52,394 nt of DNA. Source: a virus. A program made the position numbers and the translations under genes. How positions within the stretch are numbered: position 1 is the stretch's first letter; each line of letters begins with the position of its first letter. Where the stretch lies: positions 1 to 52,394 of IMG/VR virus record IMGVR_UViG_3300042291_001547. The stretch is one strand, 5' to 3'. Below the pieces are notes generated by a model, which was not told the DNA's origin, searched no databases, and saw only the letters and a list, made by a program, of their open reading frames with translations. Below are positions 22,906-33,300 of this stretch, piece by piece.

Positions 22906-24897
22906 ATGGCCGCACAAAACCCGTACCAATTAACAAGCGCCGAGCAACAAGAGATTCGTTCCTGGGCGACTAACCGCGGGCTAGATCCGACCGCGCAGTT
23001 GAACGAGGCCAACCAGCTCTTTATCGGCAATCGACTGGCGTCGGCCAATCAGCTGCGCGATCTTGTTGAATCGCAGATGGCTAAGGACCCGACTGGAAAA
23101 GCGGGCATCTCCGACATGTACGGGGCGGCTAACGCAGTCTCAAGTTACTCCCCTACGCTGGTGGACACGTCTAAGATCAAAGCCGCTACGACCACTAATC
23201 GCACGCCCACTACGCTTGATACATCTACGATGAAAGCTGCGGATGTCTCGGGCTACGACCCCACCACAATTGACACCAGCAAGATTGGTAAAGCCCAGGT
23301 CAAGGATTACACGCCTACTACGGTTAACCCTGCGGACATCGCTACTGCGGCGACTGTAAAAGCAGGGGTCCAAGGTTACGACGCGACCGGGTACACGTCT
23401 AAGAGCTACACGCCGGAGACGTACACCGCCGAAGGGTATGACCCGACAAGCCGAGAATACAAGACTTACGACGCCAAGCAAGCTGACCAGACAATGTTAA
23501 ATGTAACACCTGACCAGCTGGTAGAAGACCGCATTCAGGGTCTGCTCAAGAAAGGCTCTCCGCTGCTTACGCTGCAGGAAACAAAAGCCCGGCAAGGTAT
23601 GGCTGGCCGTGGACTGCTCAGCTCCAGCATGGCGGAGGGCGAGGCACTGCGGGCGGTAACAGAGAGCGCGCGAGACATCGCTACGTCAGACGCGGCCACG
23701 GTAGCTAGGGCTGCGCAGATTAACACCGAACAGGCTAACACCCTGGCGCAGTTTAACGCCCTGCAAATAAATGCGGCTGAGTCTTTTAATGCGAACGCCG
23801 CTAACCAGGCTTTGTCGGACAATCAGCGGGTCATCAACAGTGCAGCTGAATTCCTGGCTAACTCCAGGAATGCGGCCGCCGCGAATAATGCTACCTCCAG
23901 AAACAACGCGTACGCGTTTGCAGCGCAGGCGGCTAACGAGGCAAGCGCTGCTTTGGCCTTGGCGACAAACAACGCCAACGCGTTTAAGGCGCAAGCGGCC
24001 AACGCGGCCAGTGCTGCGGAAGCCCAGGCTATTAACGCTGCTGCGGCCGACGCGACAAATGCAGCTAACCGTGCCAGAGAGCTTAACGCTGCGGCGCAGA
24101 CTGAAGCAGCCAGAACCAAAACAATTGCGCTTAACGCCGCTGAGGCTGATTTGGTCTCGGCGACTAATCGTGCAGCAGAGCTTAACGCCGCCGCCAAAAC
24201 CGACGCGGATAGGGTTAAAGCTGACGCTCTCAACGCCGCTGCGCGGGAGGCTACATCCGCGCTTAACCGGGCTAACGAGGTTAACGTTCTGGCGCAAAAC
24301 GATGCCAGTGCGGCCAACATTGACGCTAAGAACAGAGCTGAAGCCGACGCATTACTCGCGGTCAACCGTGCCAATGAGCTTAACGCTGCTGCGCAAACAG
24401 CTGCAGCTCAAAGCAAGACAGAGGCAGAAAACAAAGCAGCAGATACGGCGCGCTTAATCGCGGCCGACAAAGAAGTTGCTGCGTTAAACACCAAAGCCCA
24501 GCAGCTCTCTACGGCCACTACGCAATCGGTAGCCGTCATAGAGAGCATGGCCGACAACATCACTAAACTGAAAACGTCTGGCGACTTTGACACGACTACC
24601 GCTGAGGGTCGAGCAGCTTTAGACGCTGCGGTTAAAGAACAAAAGGACAACGCGAAGACCACATTAACGTTGCTGGAAAAGCTGACCAGCGTTCCAGGTT
24701 TGTCTGATCTCGTAAAGTTTGATACGCCGGCGGCTAACAACACTGCTGCTGCTAACAACACTGCTGCTGCTAACAACACTGCTGCTCAGGCTGCTGCTCA
24801 GGCTGCTGCTCAGGCTGCTGCTGCTGCGGGGGACTATGACGCCGCGGGCGTAGACGCTACCGACAGCGGGCTGATTAGAGCGGGTATGCGCCCCTGA
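22906..24897 (+). CDS. Ala/Asn-rich internal virion protein
   Basis: 663 aa. The N-terminal 200 residues have repeated 'YxPTTxDTSKI / YTPETY'-type units; residues about 240-530 are a very long Ala-rich helix with recurrent 'NRAxELNAAAxT'; the C-terminal region contains the AANNT repeats and Ala/Gln run. Resembles podovirus ejection proteins (T7 gp14/gp15 functional class) in composition and place, followed by other internal proteins. ATG 22906 has only a weak ribosome site. TGATGA overlap with the next gene. Confidence 0.7.
   Translation: MAAQNPYQLTSAEQQEIRSWATNRGLDPTAQLNEANQLFIGNRLASANQLRDLVESQMAKDPTGKAGISDMYGAANAVSSYSPTLVDTSKIKAATTTNRTPTTLDTSTMKAADVSGYDPTTIDTSKIGKAQVKDYTPTTVNPADIATAATVKAGVQGYDATGYTSKSYTPETYTAEGYDPTSREYKTYDAKQADQTMLNVTPDQLVEDRIQGLLKKGSPLLTLQETKARQGMAGRGLLSSSMAEGEALRAVTESARDIATSDAATVARAAQINTEQANTLAQFNALQINAAESFNANAANQALSDNQRVINSAAEFLANSRNAAAANNATSRNNAYAFAAQAANEASAALALATNNANAFKAQAANAASAAEAQAINAAAADATNAANRARELNAAAQTEAARTKTIALNAAEADLVSATNRAAELNAAAKTDADRVKADALNAAAREATSALNRANEVNVLAQNDASAANIDAKNRAEADALLAVNRANELNAAAQTAAAQSKTEAENKAADTARLIAADKEVAALNTKAQQLSTATTQSVAVIESMADNITKLKTSGDFDTTTAEGRAALDAAVKEQKDNAKTTLTLLEKLTSVPGLSDLVKFDTPAANNTAAANNTAAANNTAAQAAAQAAAQAAAAAGDYDAAGVDATDSGLIRAGMRP
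24733..24836 (+). repeat. Trinucleotide-based microrepeats (AANNTA / QAAA)
   Basis: Tandem 18-bp units (AACAACACTGCTGCTGCT) three times, then 12-bp units (GCTGCTGCTCAG) three times, encoding alternating ANNTAA and AQAA. Such tracts can slip; length variation of the internal protein tail is likely. Confidence 0.75.
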
Positions 24898-25259
24898 TGA
24901 AACTAACCAGGAAGCAGCTTCTAGCCCCGTTGGATTTGCCGTATGGTTCTCTGGACGAGTGGGACGCGGTGCCACTGTTAATCGATAACAAGCACGCCGG
25001 TACGTTGATCGTGCGAGGGATGGAGGTTCACTTTGCTTTTACAAAGAAACCTACTATCTGTGTTCGACGAGCTGGGCGGGAGATGCTGGCACCGGTGCTT
25101 GATAAGTTCGGCATGCTAACCACCAAGGTGCCAAAAGACATGACCGATTCAAAGAAGTTTGTGCAAAGGGTGGGGTTTAAACCTACCTGGCAAGACGAGG
25201 ATTTTGACTACTACCTGCTCACCACGTTACCGTGGGAGCGCAAAACAAAGGAGGCTTAA
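24897..25259 (+). CDS. GNAT-like internal virion protein (gp13-type)
   Basis: 120 aa. 'GRTLIVRGMEVHFAF'-like strands, then 'TKVPKDMTDSKKFVQRVGFKPTWQDEDFDYYLLT', which is the C-terminal half of the small GNAT-like proteins found before internal virion proteins in podoviruses ('..FVxRLGFxxTW..'). The acetyl-CoA-binding motif is not clear, so catalysis is doubtful. Starts by ATGA overlap and ends two bases before AAAGGAGG-led 25261. Confidence 0.7.
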   Translation: MKLTRKQLLAPLDLPYGSLDEWDAVPLLIDNKHAGTLIVRGMEVHFAFTKKPTICVRRAGREMLAPVLDKFGMLTTKVPKDMTDSKKFVQRVGFKPTWQDEDFDYYLLTTLPWERKTKEA

Positions 25260-25260
25260 C

Positions 25261-26028
25261 ATGCCACCCATAGTCGCTGCTGCTGCGGCAGCATTTACCA
25301 CCGTACAAGGCGCCGTTGCCGCCGCTGGAATTATGAAAAGCATGGCTGTGGCGGGCACCGCTATGTCCGCTTTGGGCGCGGTAACCAAGAATGAAAAGCT
25401 GATGAAGATCGGTGCGGTGGTAGGCACGGTCGGCTCCTTGGGCACCATGGGCGCATTCGGCCAGGGCGCCAAAACGCTTGGCATGAACAGTAGCGCAAGA
25501 GCTGCAGCCAACGCTGCTGCTGCCGCTCCGGCCGCTACGCAGACTCTATCCAGACAAGCGCTGAAACCTGGCGCTGGCGTTCTGGACCCGGCCTTTGGCG
25601 GAGGAGCGGTTCAGCAGCCCGGGCTGTTAAGCCAGACCATGCAGGGGCTGTCAACGGTTAACCTACCGCCGGCAGGTCCACCCCCCACTATGCTGCAAAA
25701 GTTCGGCGGAGCGCTTAGCTCTGGCGCGCAGATGGTCAAGGATAACCCCGAGGTGGCCATAGTGTTAGCCCAGGGCGGCGCCGAGCTGGCTAACTACCTC
25801 AGCGGTAAGACAGACGCGCAGATCCGCGAGCTGGAGTCTAGCATCAACGCCAACGACGCCAACGCGCAGAGAACGTTGTTTACCATCGCGGAAGAAAAAC
25901 GCCGACGAGCTAATATCCAGGGCGCGTATCTGCCGGCACAAGTAACCCCGGCTCAGCCAGCACCGATGCAGAGTAATCCTTACCAGCCAGCCGGGCTAAT
26001 AGCCGGTGCGATGCCAAGAGGTGTTTGA
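25261..26028 (+). CDS. Ala/Gly-rich internal virion protein
   Basis: 255 aa from ATG 25261 with an ideal AAAGGAGG six bases upstream; the longer frame overlaps the GNAT-like gene. The first 80 residues are hydrophobic Ala/Gly/Met-rich ('MKSMAVAGTAMSALGAV', 'IGAVVGTVGSLGTMGAFG'), probably membrane-active; the rest is flexible and ends Pro/Gln-rich. Fits a protein ejected with DNA to form the channel; inferred from composition and context. Confidence 0.7.
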   Translation: MPPIVAAAAAAFTTVQGAVAAAGIMKSMAVAGTAMSALGAVTKNEKLMKIGAVVGTVGSLGTMGAFGQGAKTLGMNSSARAAANAAAAAPAATQTLSRQALKPGAGVLDPAFGGGAVQQPGLLSQTMQGLSTVNLPPAGPPPTMLQKFGGALSSGAQMVKDNPEVAIVLAQGGAELANYLSGKTDAQIRELESSINANDANAQRTLFTIAEEKRRRANIQGAYLPAQVTPAQPAPMQSNPYQPAGLIAGAMPRGV

Positions 26029-26444
26029 TGAATATCGACGAAATCCAAAGCAAAATACAACTTCCGCCTGAGCTTCAGGACGCATACACTCGCGTTGTAG
26101 CCGCCGGGATGAAAGTGCTTTTTTCTAAGCAAACGCACGATTTGATGCTGGAACAACTGAACGCTCCCGGCGATAATGCTACCAAGCTTGGTCAAGGTAT
26201 CGCCCGGGTGATTGTGTTCCTTTTCAATGAGTCGAACGGCACTATGCCACAAGACGTCATTGTGCCAGCGGCCATGTTGCTGCTGATGAAAGCGGCGGAC
26301 TTTATCAATAAGTCAGGCAAGGGGCAGGTCTCCGACGAAGAGATAGGGCAGGCCATGGAGATTTTGATCGATTCACTGTTTGAAGGTTTCGGTGCTGACC
26401 GGTCTGAATTAGACGCGGCCATGAGCCAGGAGATGCAAGCATGA
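26028..26444 (+). CDS. Helical internal virion-region protein
   Basis: 138 aa, alpha-helical with hydrophobic faces ('VVAAGMKVLFSKQTHDLMLEQL', 'DVIVPAAMLLLMKAADF'). I associate this type with small proteins between internal virion genes in several podoviruses. Start ATG 26028 overlaps the upstream TGA; stop overlaps the next ATG. Function unknown; may be a chaperone for the giant protein. Confidence 0.7.
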   Translation: MNIDEIQSKIQLPPELQDAYTRVVAAGMKVLFSKQTHDLMLEQLNAPGDNATKLGQGIARVIVFLFNESNGTMPQDVIVPAAMLLLMKAADFINKSGKGQVSDEEIGQAMEILIDSLFEGFGADRSELDAAMSQEMQA

Positions 26445-27325
26445 GAGGATTGATTGCAGCCGCGCTTGGTGGAGTATCCAGAGGCGTCGGTCAAGTAGCC
26501 GAGAAACAGATTGAAGTTAACTCTCGAAAGGCTTTGATGGAAGCCGAAGAAGAGATGAACGCGCGCCTGGCCGAGGCTGCCGAAGGTCGCGCGATTGCCG
26601 CTGAAGGCCGAGCTGAAACCCGCCTGCTTGCTGCTGAAGGCCGAGCTGATGCTCGCGCGATTGCCGCTGAAGGCCGTTTGGATCCTGTTGAGCGAGAACA
26701 ACTGAGTCTGCTTCAAGCGCAGGTCTCTGGGGTTAGACGTGACAGCGCTTGGACGGAGAAAGAGCAAGGCATTAGAACGCGGCTTGGCGATGCGGTTTTT
26801 GGTTCGGAAGATTATAATACCGCACAGCAAGAACTTGACGCCATGCTGACTACGGGCACCCGCGCGCAACGCGCGCAAGACAACGTTGCTGCGGGCGCCA
26901 GATATGTAGACCTGGCTGAGTTAAATTTTGATCAGGCTGAACAGCTCAGAAAAGACCTTCGCGATGGAAACATTTTTGAGCCAGATGACGTTGCCGACGC
27001 TAATGAACGGATAATTCAGCTTCAAAGAAACGCAGAACGGGCGATGATGGACGCGAACGACTTGCTGTCTGGTGGAGGCAGCGGCGCGCGGCAGACGCCG
27101 ACGCAACCGCGAGTGCCCCTGGGGGCGCAACCGCAAAGCGCTCCGCAACCGCAGAGCGCTCCGCAACCGCAGAGCGCTCCGGGGGTGTCGTCCAGAGGGA
27201 TTATCTCTACGCAACAACTGCTAGGGATTACCCCTTCGCAACCAAGAGACCTTACTTTGTTTTTCAGACCGGGGACTACTATTCCCGTACGGCCGAGAGG
27301 AGAAATGATTAGTGGAGTCTTTTAA
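26441..27325 (+). CDS. Internal virion-region protein with AEGRA repeats
   Basis: 294 aa. N-terminal half is a charged helix with recurring 'AAEGRAxxRxL' units (residues about 40-85); the middle helical region 'QRAQDNVAAGARYVDLAELNF'; then a Gln/Pro/Ser tandem repeat (PQSAPQ) and a C-terminal 'LFFRPGTTIPVRPRGEMI'. Overlaps the giant gene by 14 nt. Probably packaged or chaperoning the giant protein; not recognised by family. Confidence 0.7.
   Translation: MRGLIAAALGGVSRGVGQVAEKQIEVNSRKALMEAEEEMNARLAEAAEGRAIAAEGRAETRLLAAEGRADARAIAAEGRLDPVEREQLSLLQAQVSGVRRDSAWTEKEQGIRTRLGDAVFGSEDYNTAQQELDAMLTTGTRAQRAQDNVAAGARYVDLAELNFDQAEQLRKDLRDGNIFEPDDVADANERIIQLQRNAERAMMDANDLLSGGGSGARQTPTQPRVPLGAQPQSAPQPQSAPQPQSAPGVSSRGIISTQQLLGITPSQPRDLTLFFRPGTTIPVRPRGEMISGVF
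27128..27181 (+). repeat. 18-bp tandem repeat x3 (QPQSAP)
   Basis: CAACCGCARAGCGCTCCG three times in frame, encoding QPQSAP, with one base difference in the first unit. Confidence 0.8.
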
Positions 27326-30300
27326 TTACTTAGCCGCCCGCCAGGCGGGGTATTCTGAAGAAGAGATTGGTCGTTTTCTTGCAAACCAATATTCTTTTGA
27401 CTATGACGGCGCGGTAGCAGAGGGGTACAAGCCTCAAGAGATCGTAGACTTTTTGTCTATCCGAGAAACGAAACCTGTGGCTGCTCCTGAAGTAGAAGAG
27501 CGCACGGTAGGTAATGCTGTCCAGGATTTAGCCGCGTCGTTTGGCGTCGGCACCGGGCAGCTGGTTGGCCTGCTGGGTTCAGCTTACGGCTTGACCACCG
27601 GGGACATGGACAACAGAGCCACTCGATTTGGCGCCAACACTGCTGAGTTCTGGGAGGCGCGTAAAACGCCTATACTCAAAGCCGCTGAAGATTTGCGCCA
27701 GGCCAGGGTTGACGCTGCTGAAGGTGAGTTTGAAAAAGCCGGCGTCGCCATTTGGGAGACTATTAAAAACCCAATGCTGCTTGTCAGCGAAGTCACCAAA
27801 CAGGTGCCTAACTTAGCGGTGGGCGGCCTTGCTGGTTTAGGTGCTAAGACGGTTGGCAAAGTAGGCGCAGCAACTCTTGGCAAAGAACTTAGTGAGCAGG
27901 CGGTAACCAAAATTGGTGTAGGCGCCGCTACGGGCAGTGAGCTTGGTTTGTCTTCGGCTGATTTTGGTCAGTCCGCGTACGACCAGTTGATGGCAATACC
28001 TGACGAGGTGTGGGCTGCAAACCCTGACCTGCAGGAAAGAACCGGTGGAAACCCTGACTTGTTCTTTAGGGTCAAGCGGGAGATGGCCACTGAGCTTGCG
28101 CAGAACAGCGCGATCGCCGGCGGCATTGTAACGTTCGGCCTGAATAAGTTACCCGGCGCAAAGACCATTGAAAAAGTATTGGGTGGCGACGCGTTAACCG
28201 GCACAAGAACTCGACGTGCACTCACGGGTCTCGCAGGCGAAACGGTATCTGAGGGCGCTGAAGAAGTGGCCACACAGCTGTCCGCTAATATCGCTCAAGC
28301 CCAGATAGATCCCAACACTGATTTGACCGCCGGTCTTGGCCAGGCGGGTGGCCTTGGCGCGTTAGTCGGCGGCGCCTTTGGTGCTGGTGCTGGCGCTCTG
28401 TCCCCGCAGAGAGCAGAGGCTCTAGCCCCGTCAGGCTTAGAAAGCCTGTCCGTCGGGCAGACAGACACTATAAACGGCAACATTGTCTCTAGAACCCAAT
28501 CCGGTTTTGACATAACCACTCCGACCGGCATGCGCATTCAGACTGATCTTAGTGGCGCGAACACTATACTTAACCGCCCGGTCGAGGAGCAACGGCCGCG
28601 CGGACTCCTACGCGACGCAACCAACGCCGGTGAAGCGGTATCCGCTGCAGAAGATATTATTGGCAGCATCGACGCAGACATCGAAGCCTTGGAAAGAGAA
28701 GTAGACCTGGCGTCGACTGACGCAATCGTTGAGTCGATTACCCCTGCTCCGATTACCCCTGCTCCGATTACCCCTGCTCCGCAGGAGACCCTTCAGTCTG
28801 GTCGAGGCCTGCTCGCTCAAGAGATGACCGGTACCGCGTCTGTTACCTTGCCTCCGGTTGAACCTGCGCCTACGTTAACCCTGGAGGCATTGGCGTCGGC
28901 TGACATCTCCAGTATGCCCGCGCCTGAGCGACAAGAGTTTTTAGCGGATCTAAATTTTGCCCGTACGGCAGAGCTGCCCGCTCAGCGTCAGAGCGCGCTC
29001 ACCCGTGCAGCAGAGACCTACGGCAGAACAGTTGGTCCTATTCAGCAGCCCGTAGCTCGAGCAACGCCTGAAGAAGCCCTGCAGGCCACCAGGCAGCCTA
29101 CTGCTGAACGTCTGACCACCGCTGCGCCAGACATAGACGCGCTGTTAGGCGCCGACACCCGCGGCCTGGATCAGGAAGACCGTGCAGACTTTAACGCTCA
29201 GCTGGCCATGGCACGCACCGCAGAGCCTGGTCCAGTTCAGACCGCTGCACTTAACCGTGCCGCTGAGATTTACGGCCGAGCGATAGGACCTATCCAGCCG
29301 CGCACACAAGCGCTTGCTGCGGAAAGGGTGACCACTGCAGCGCCTGATTTAGACGCACTGTTGACCGCGGATACCCGCGCCCTGCCACAGGAAGATCGAG
29401 ACGACTTTAACGCTCAGCTGGCTATGGCGCGCACCACAGAGCCTGGCCCCGCGCAGACCGCTGCACTTAACCGTGCTGCCGAGATTTACGGCCGGACGAT
29501 AGGGCCTATTCAGCCGCGCACACAAGGCAGCGCTCGACCCGAAGCGCCAAGACCGACCCGGTTGTTAGGACGAGCCACTGAAACATACACCGCGCCTGAG
29601 CTGCAAAGCTTAGCGGACAACACCAAATTGCCGGAGATTACTCGCCGAGGCGCTCAGATTGAGCTGCGTGCGCGTTCTGATTTCGCGACGTCCTTTAATC
29701 CCACAATGGCGCCCATGCGCACGCAACCTTTAGAGGTGTCAACGAATGTCGAAATCACCAGAGCAGCCCCAGCGACGCTTCAGCAAGGAGGCGCTGCGTC
29801 ATTGCCTGACGCCGCTGTTAACGTACCGACTAGAGCAGATGAAAGACGTGCAGCCTTCCAGCCAATCCTCGACTCCGTCCTGCGCCCCGGCGACCCCAAA
29901 ATAACTCTGGGCGCTCCGACGCCTGAAGCAGAAGCCCAGATCCAGGAGATGAGCAGCATCCTTGGCAGCGCGTTTGGCCAGGATCTGCCCGTGGTGGCGT
30001 TCTCTGATCCTTCGCCAGAATCGCCAAACGGTTTTGCGCTTAAAGGCCAGGCGTTTGTTAACGTGTCCGGGTTGCAGATCTCTGCCCCGCGCACAACGCT
30101 GCATGAGTTTAAACACGTTGTCGAGCAGATTGCACTTGCTGAGCGCGCGGCGGGGCTTACCGACACCGCCGCCCAGGAGTTTACCGAGCAGATAGAAAGC
30201 ATTTTCGACGACATGAGCGAGGAGGGTAAACGCAGCTACGCTGAGAAGCTGTTGTTCACCGCAGAACTTGAAGGCCTTTCTGGCGCTGAGCGGGAGACCC

Positions 30301-33300
30301 GGCTTCAAGAGCTGTTGGCTGACCCACTGCTGCGCTCAGAGATGACCGCTGACTTCCTGGGCAACCGTGCGCAGGATAAAAAGTTTTGGACTGACCTGGC
30401 CGCGGCAGATCCGCAAGGGTTTACCGGGTTCGTTGAGCGCTGGCTGGCCGTTGTTAATAACCTGCTGGCGCAACTACGCGGCGCTAAGAACCAGGGGACT
30501 AAAGAGTCTGCCAGGGTCGACAAGTATATCAAAGACTTGAACAGAGCCAAGCTGACCGCGCAGAGCGCGCTGATTAATTACCGCAAGGCCACTGGCCAGG
30601 CGCCCGTTGCTACGCCTGCCGCAGCCGCAGCGCCTCAGTTCTCTATAAAAGAAGGCGCCTCGTTGGCGGACACTGCATCCTTAGCCGGTGCTAACCGAGT
30701 CTCATCGTCGCAGACCTGGCGAAAGGGGCGGGACTTGAAGGTCGCGCTCCAGCAGCGCGTGATTGACGCAGCTGCCGCGCGGGGCATAGACGTCTCCACC
30801 GATAGCCCCGAGACCCGTGAGTACCTGCGCGAAGTAGGTATGAAAGACGCACTGGCCGCGCTAAACCAAAACCCCAACGCCATTGGCTGGTACGACATTA
30901 AAACGCGCCAGGCCTTAGCCGTGATGTCTCTGGTTCACCCAGAGATCGCACGCGATGAGAACGCCCGGTTTGCGTTTACCTGGGCTTTGGCCGTTACTTC
31001 AAACGGCATGAAGGTAGAGCAGAATTTTGAGTTAGCTGAGAAGGCGTACGATCGGTACAAGCGCGACGGCGTAATGCCGTCAAACTTGGGGGCGGGTACC
31101 GCTGGAAAAGCGATTAACCAATCGCTCGCAATGTTCAACGAACTGCGCGACGCGTGGGGCATCGACAACCTACGCCAGTTCATGCAGACCAATTTTACGG
31201 TTAGCGAGATCACCGGCCTGAGCAAAGACCTGACCCCGGGCGGCGAGTTTGCAAACACCACGGTTAAAGGCGCTGCTATCCTTGGCCCTAAGATCGGCAA
31301 CGGGTTCTTCTCTAACCTGTACGGAGACTTCACCAGCCTGACCATGGATCGATGGCTTATCCGCACCTGGGGACGCTGGACGGGGACGCTTATCAAAGCG
31401 ATGCCTGAGCAGACCGCTCTGGCACGCACCCGGTTATCCAACAACGTGAAGGCTATAGTAGCGAACAAACAAGAGGCCGCTCGGTTAGAGGCGCTCATCG
31501 GCGCTGAGATCACCGCCGACATGGACGTTGATCAGTTGTCCGCGGTGGTACAAAAAGCGTCTATGGATCCTAAGATCCGAGCAAAGCTTAACGAGACTGA
31601 TCTAGGGCAGACCCTGCGACTGGCCGGCAATAGCCTGGCCAAGTATCTCGACGGGCAAAAAGAAGCGCCATCTGGGCCAGAAGAGCGTCAGTACATCCGT
31701 GCCGTGTTTAATGATATACTTGACGAGCTGAATCAGACAGACCAGTATAAAGACCTCATGATGGCAGATCTCCAGGCTGTCCTGTGGTATGCTGAAAAAC
31801 GGCTATACGAAACTGCTAAAGACGACCCAAATCAACTTGCCGCAGACGAAGGCGTCGAAGGTTATGACGACGAGTCTGCGCCAGACTACGCTAACGCCGC
31901 CGCGCGTATAGCTCGTCAGAAGGGCGTCACAGACAAGCGTATTAATGCGACATTAAAGAGAATAGAAAATGAACGATCAACAGCAGCACGATCTGAAGAT
32001 GGCGTCTCGCAAGACGCTGGAGACAGGCAGCCGGCAACAGGTAGAGGCTTTACTCGCCAAGAAAAACGCAAGTTCATTGGAGAGCGAGCCGTCCTCAGAG
32101 TCAGGGCCGATCGAATGGGCGATGCGCAATCACCCGGGTCTTACTCGTCAAAAGGCCAACCAGATGGCGGACGCGTTCGGGTTCTAAAATCTTTAGGTGT
32201 CTCGTACACCAACGAGTGGAAGTTAAACCGAGACGCCGCCACGGCGTTCAGGGCTAATAAGATGCCTGCTCCAGAGTTCCTGGAGTTGGCATCAACTGCA
32301 GAAAATGCTCAGAAATTTGCCGAAAGCATCTCAGAAAATAAAGCCACACATCCTTTTGGCGCAGCTGTTTACGTGTACTCTCCTGAAGAGTACCGAGACA
32401 TGCGCCTGTTCCTTACTGAAGACGGCAAGTCTGGCGTAGCAATCAAGCCTGACGGGGACATCGTTTCTGTGTTCAGTACCGGTGGCGCCGGACGAGCTGT
32501 AATGGAGCTGGCGGTGGCCGCGGGCGGAAGAAAGCTAGACGCCTTTGACACCATCCTCCCAAAGTTCTACGCACCGCATGGATTCCGAGCCGTTGCTCGA
32601 ACCCGGTGGAACGACGAGTTTGCACCAGAAGAGTGGAACAAAGACACGTTCGAAGAGTTTAACAACGGCGAACCCGACGTTGTATTCATGGTTTACGACC
32701 CCGCTAAGATGGACGCCGAGTACAGCGCTAAAGACGGCAAAGTCATGGCTGAGTACGACCGTGCGGTAAGTCTTCAGAACCGTGAGATGAAGCGGTTAAC
32801 GCCGCAGTTCAGCCGCAAGCAGGGCGACGTCCTGGCCAGAGATCCTCGTCTGGAGCAAGCCGCTCAGGGGATGAAGGAAGGTACGGTTACAAGCGCTGAG
32901 TACCGCGAGCTGGTAAATGCAATCAAGCCGGTTACCCCGTATACGGAAGCCCCAGATCCAGCCAAGCCCGAGGACATTCGACGCGCGCTGACGTCTGACA
33001 AACTTGATCGGATCGGCGTGCCCAGTAAAACGCTTAAGGCCGGAGACCCGGTCGGTCTGCGCCTGGATATCCCAGCCTACGCCAACCACGGCGTGTGGGT
33101 TGTCTCTGTTCACGATCAGATACCAGGCTTTGCTGCCGGCAAGTCGATCGGCTACGAGAGCGTGGCTTCGGTTACAAACCCCACCTTTGGCGTCGTTGAA
33201 AGCGCAGCGCTCAACATTGCCTCCGGGAAACCGAAAGCCACCATCGCGGTAATGAAGGGCGACTGGAAACCAATCACTCCTAAGCAAGCATCTGCTACCG

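Noticed and set aside
26192-26878. 228-aa minus-strand frame in the internal protein genes
   Set aside because: Opposite to two overlapping well-supported genes and created by their periodic codon use.
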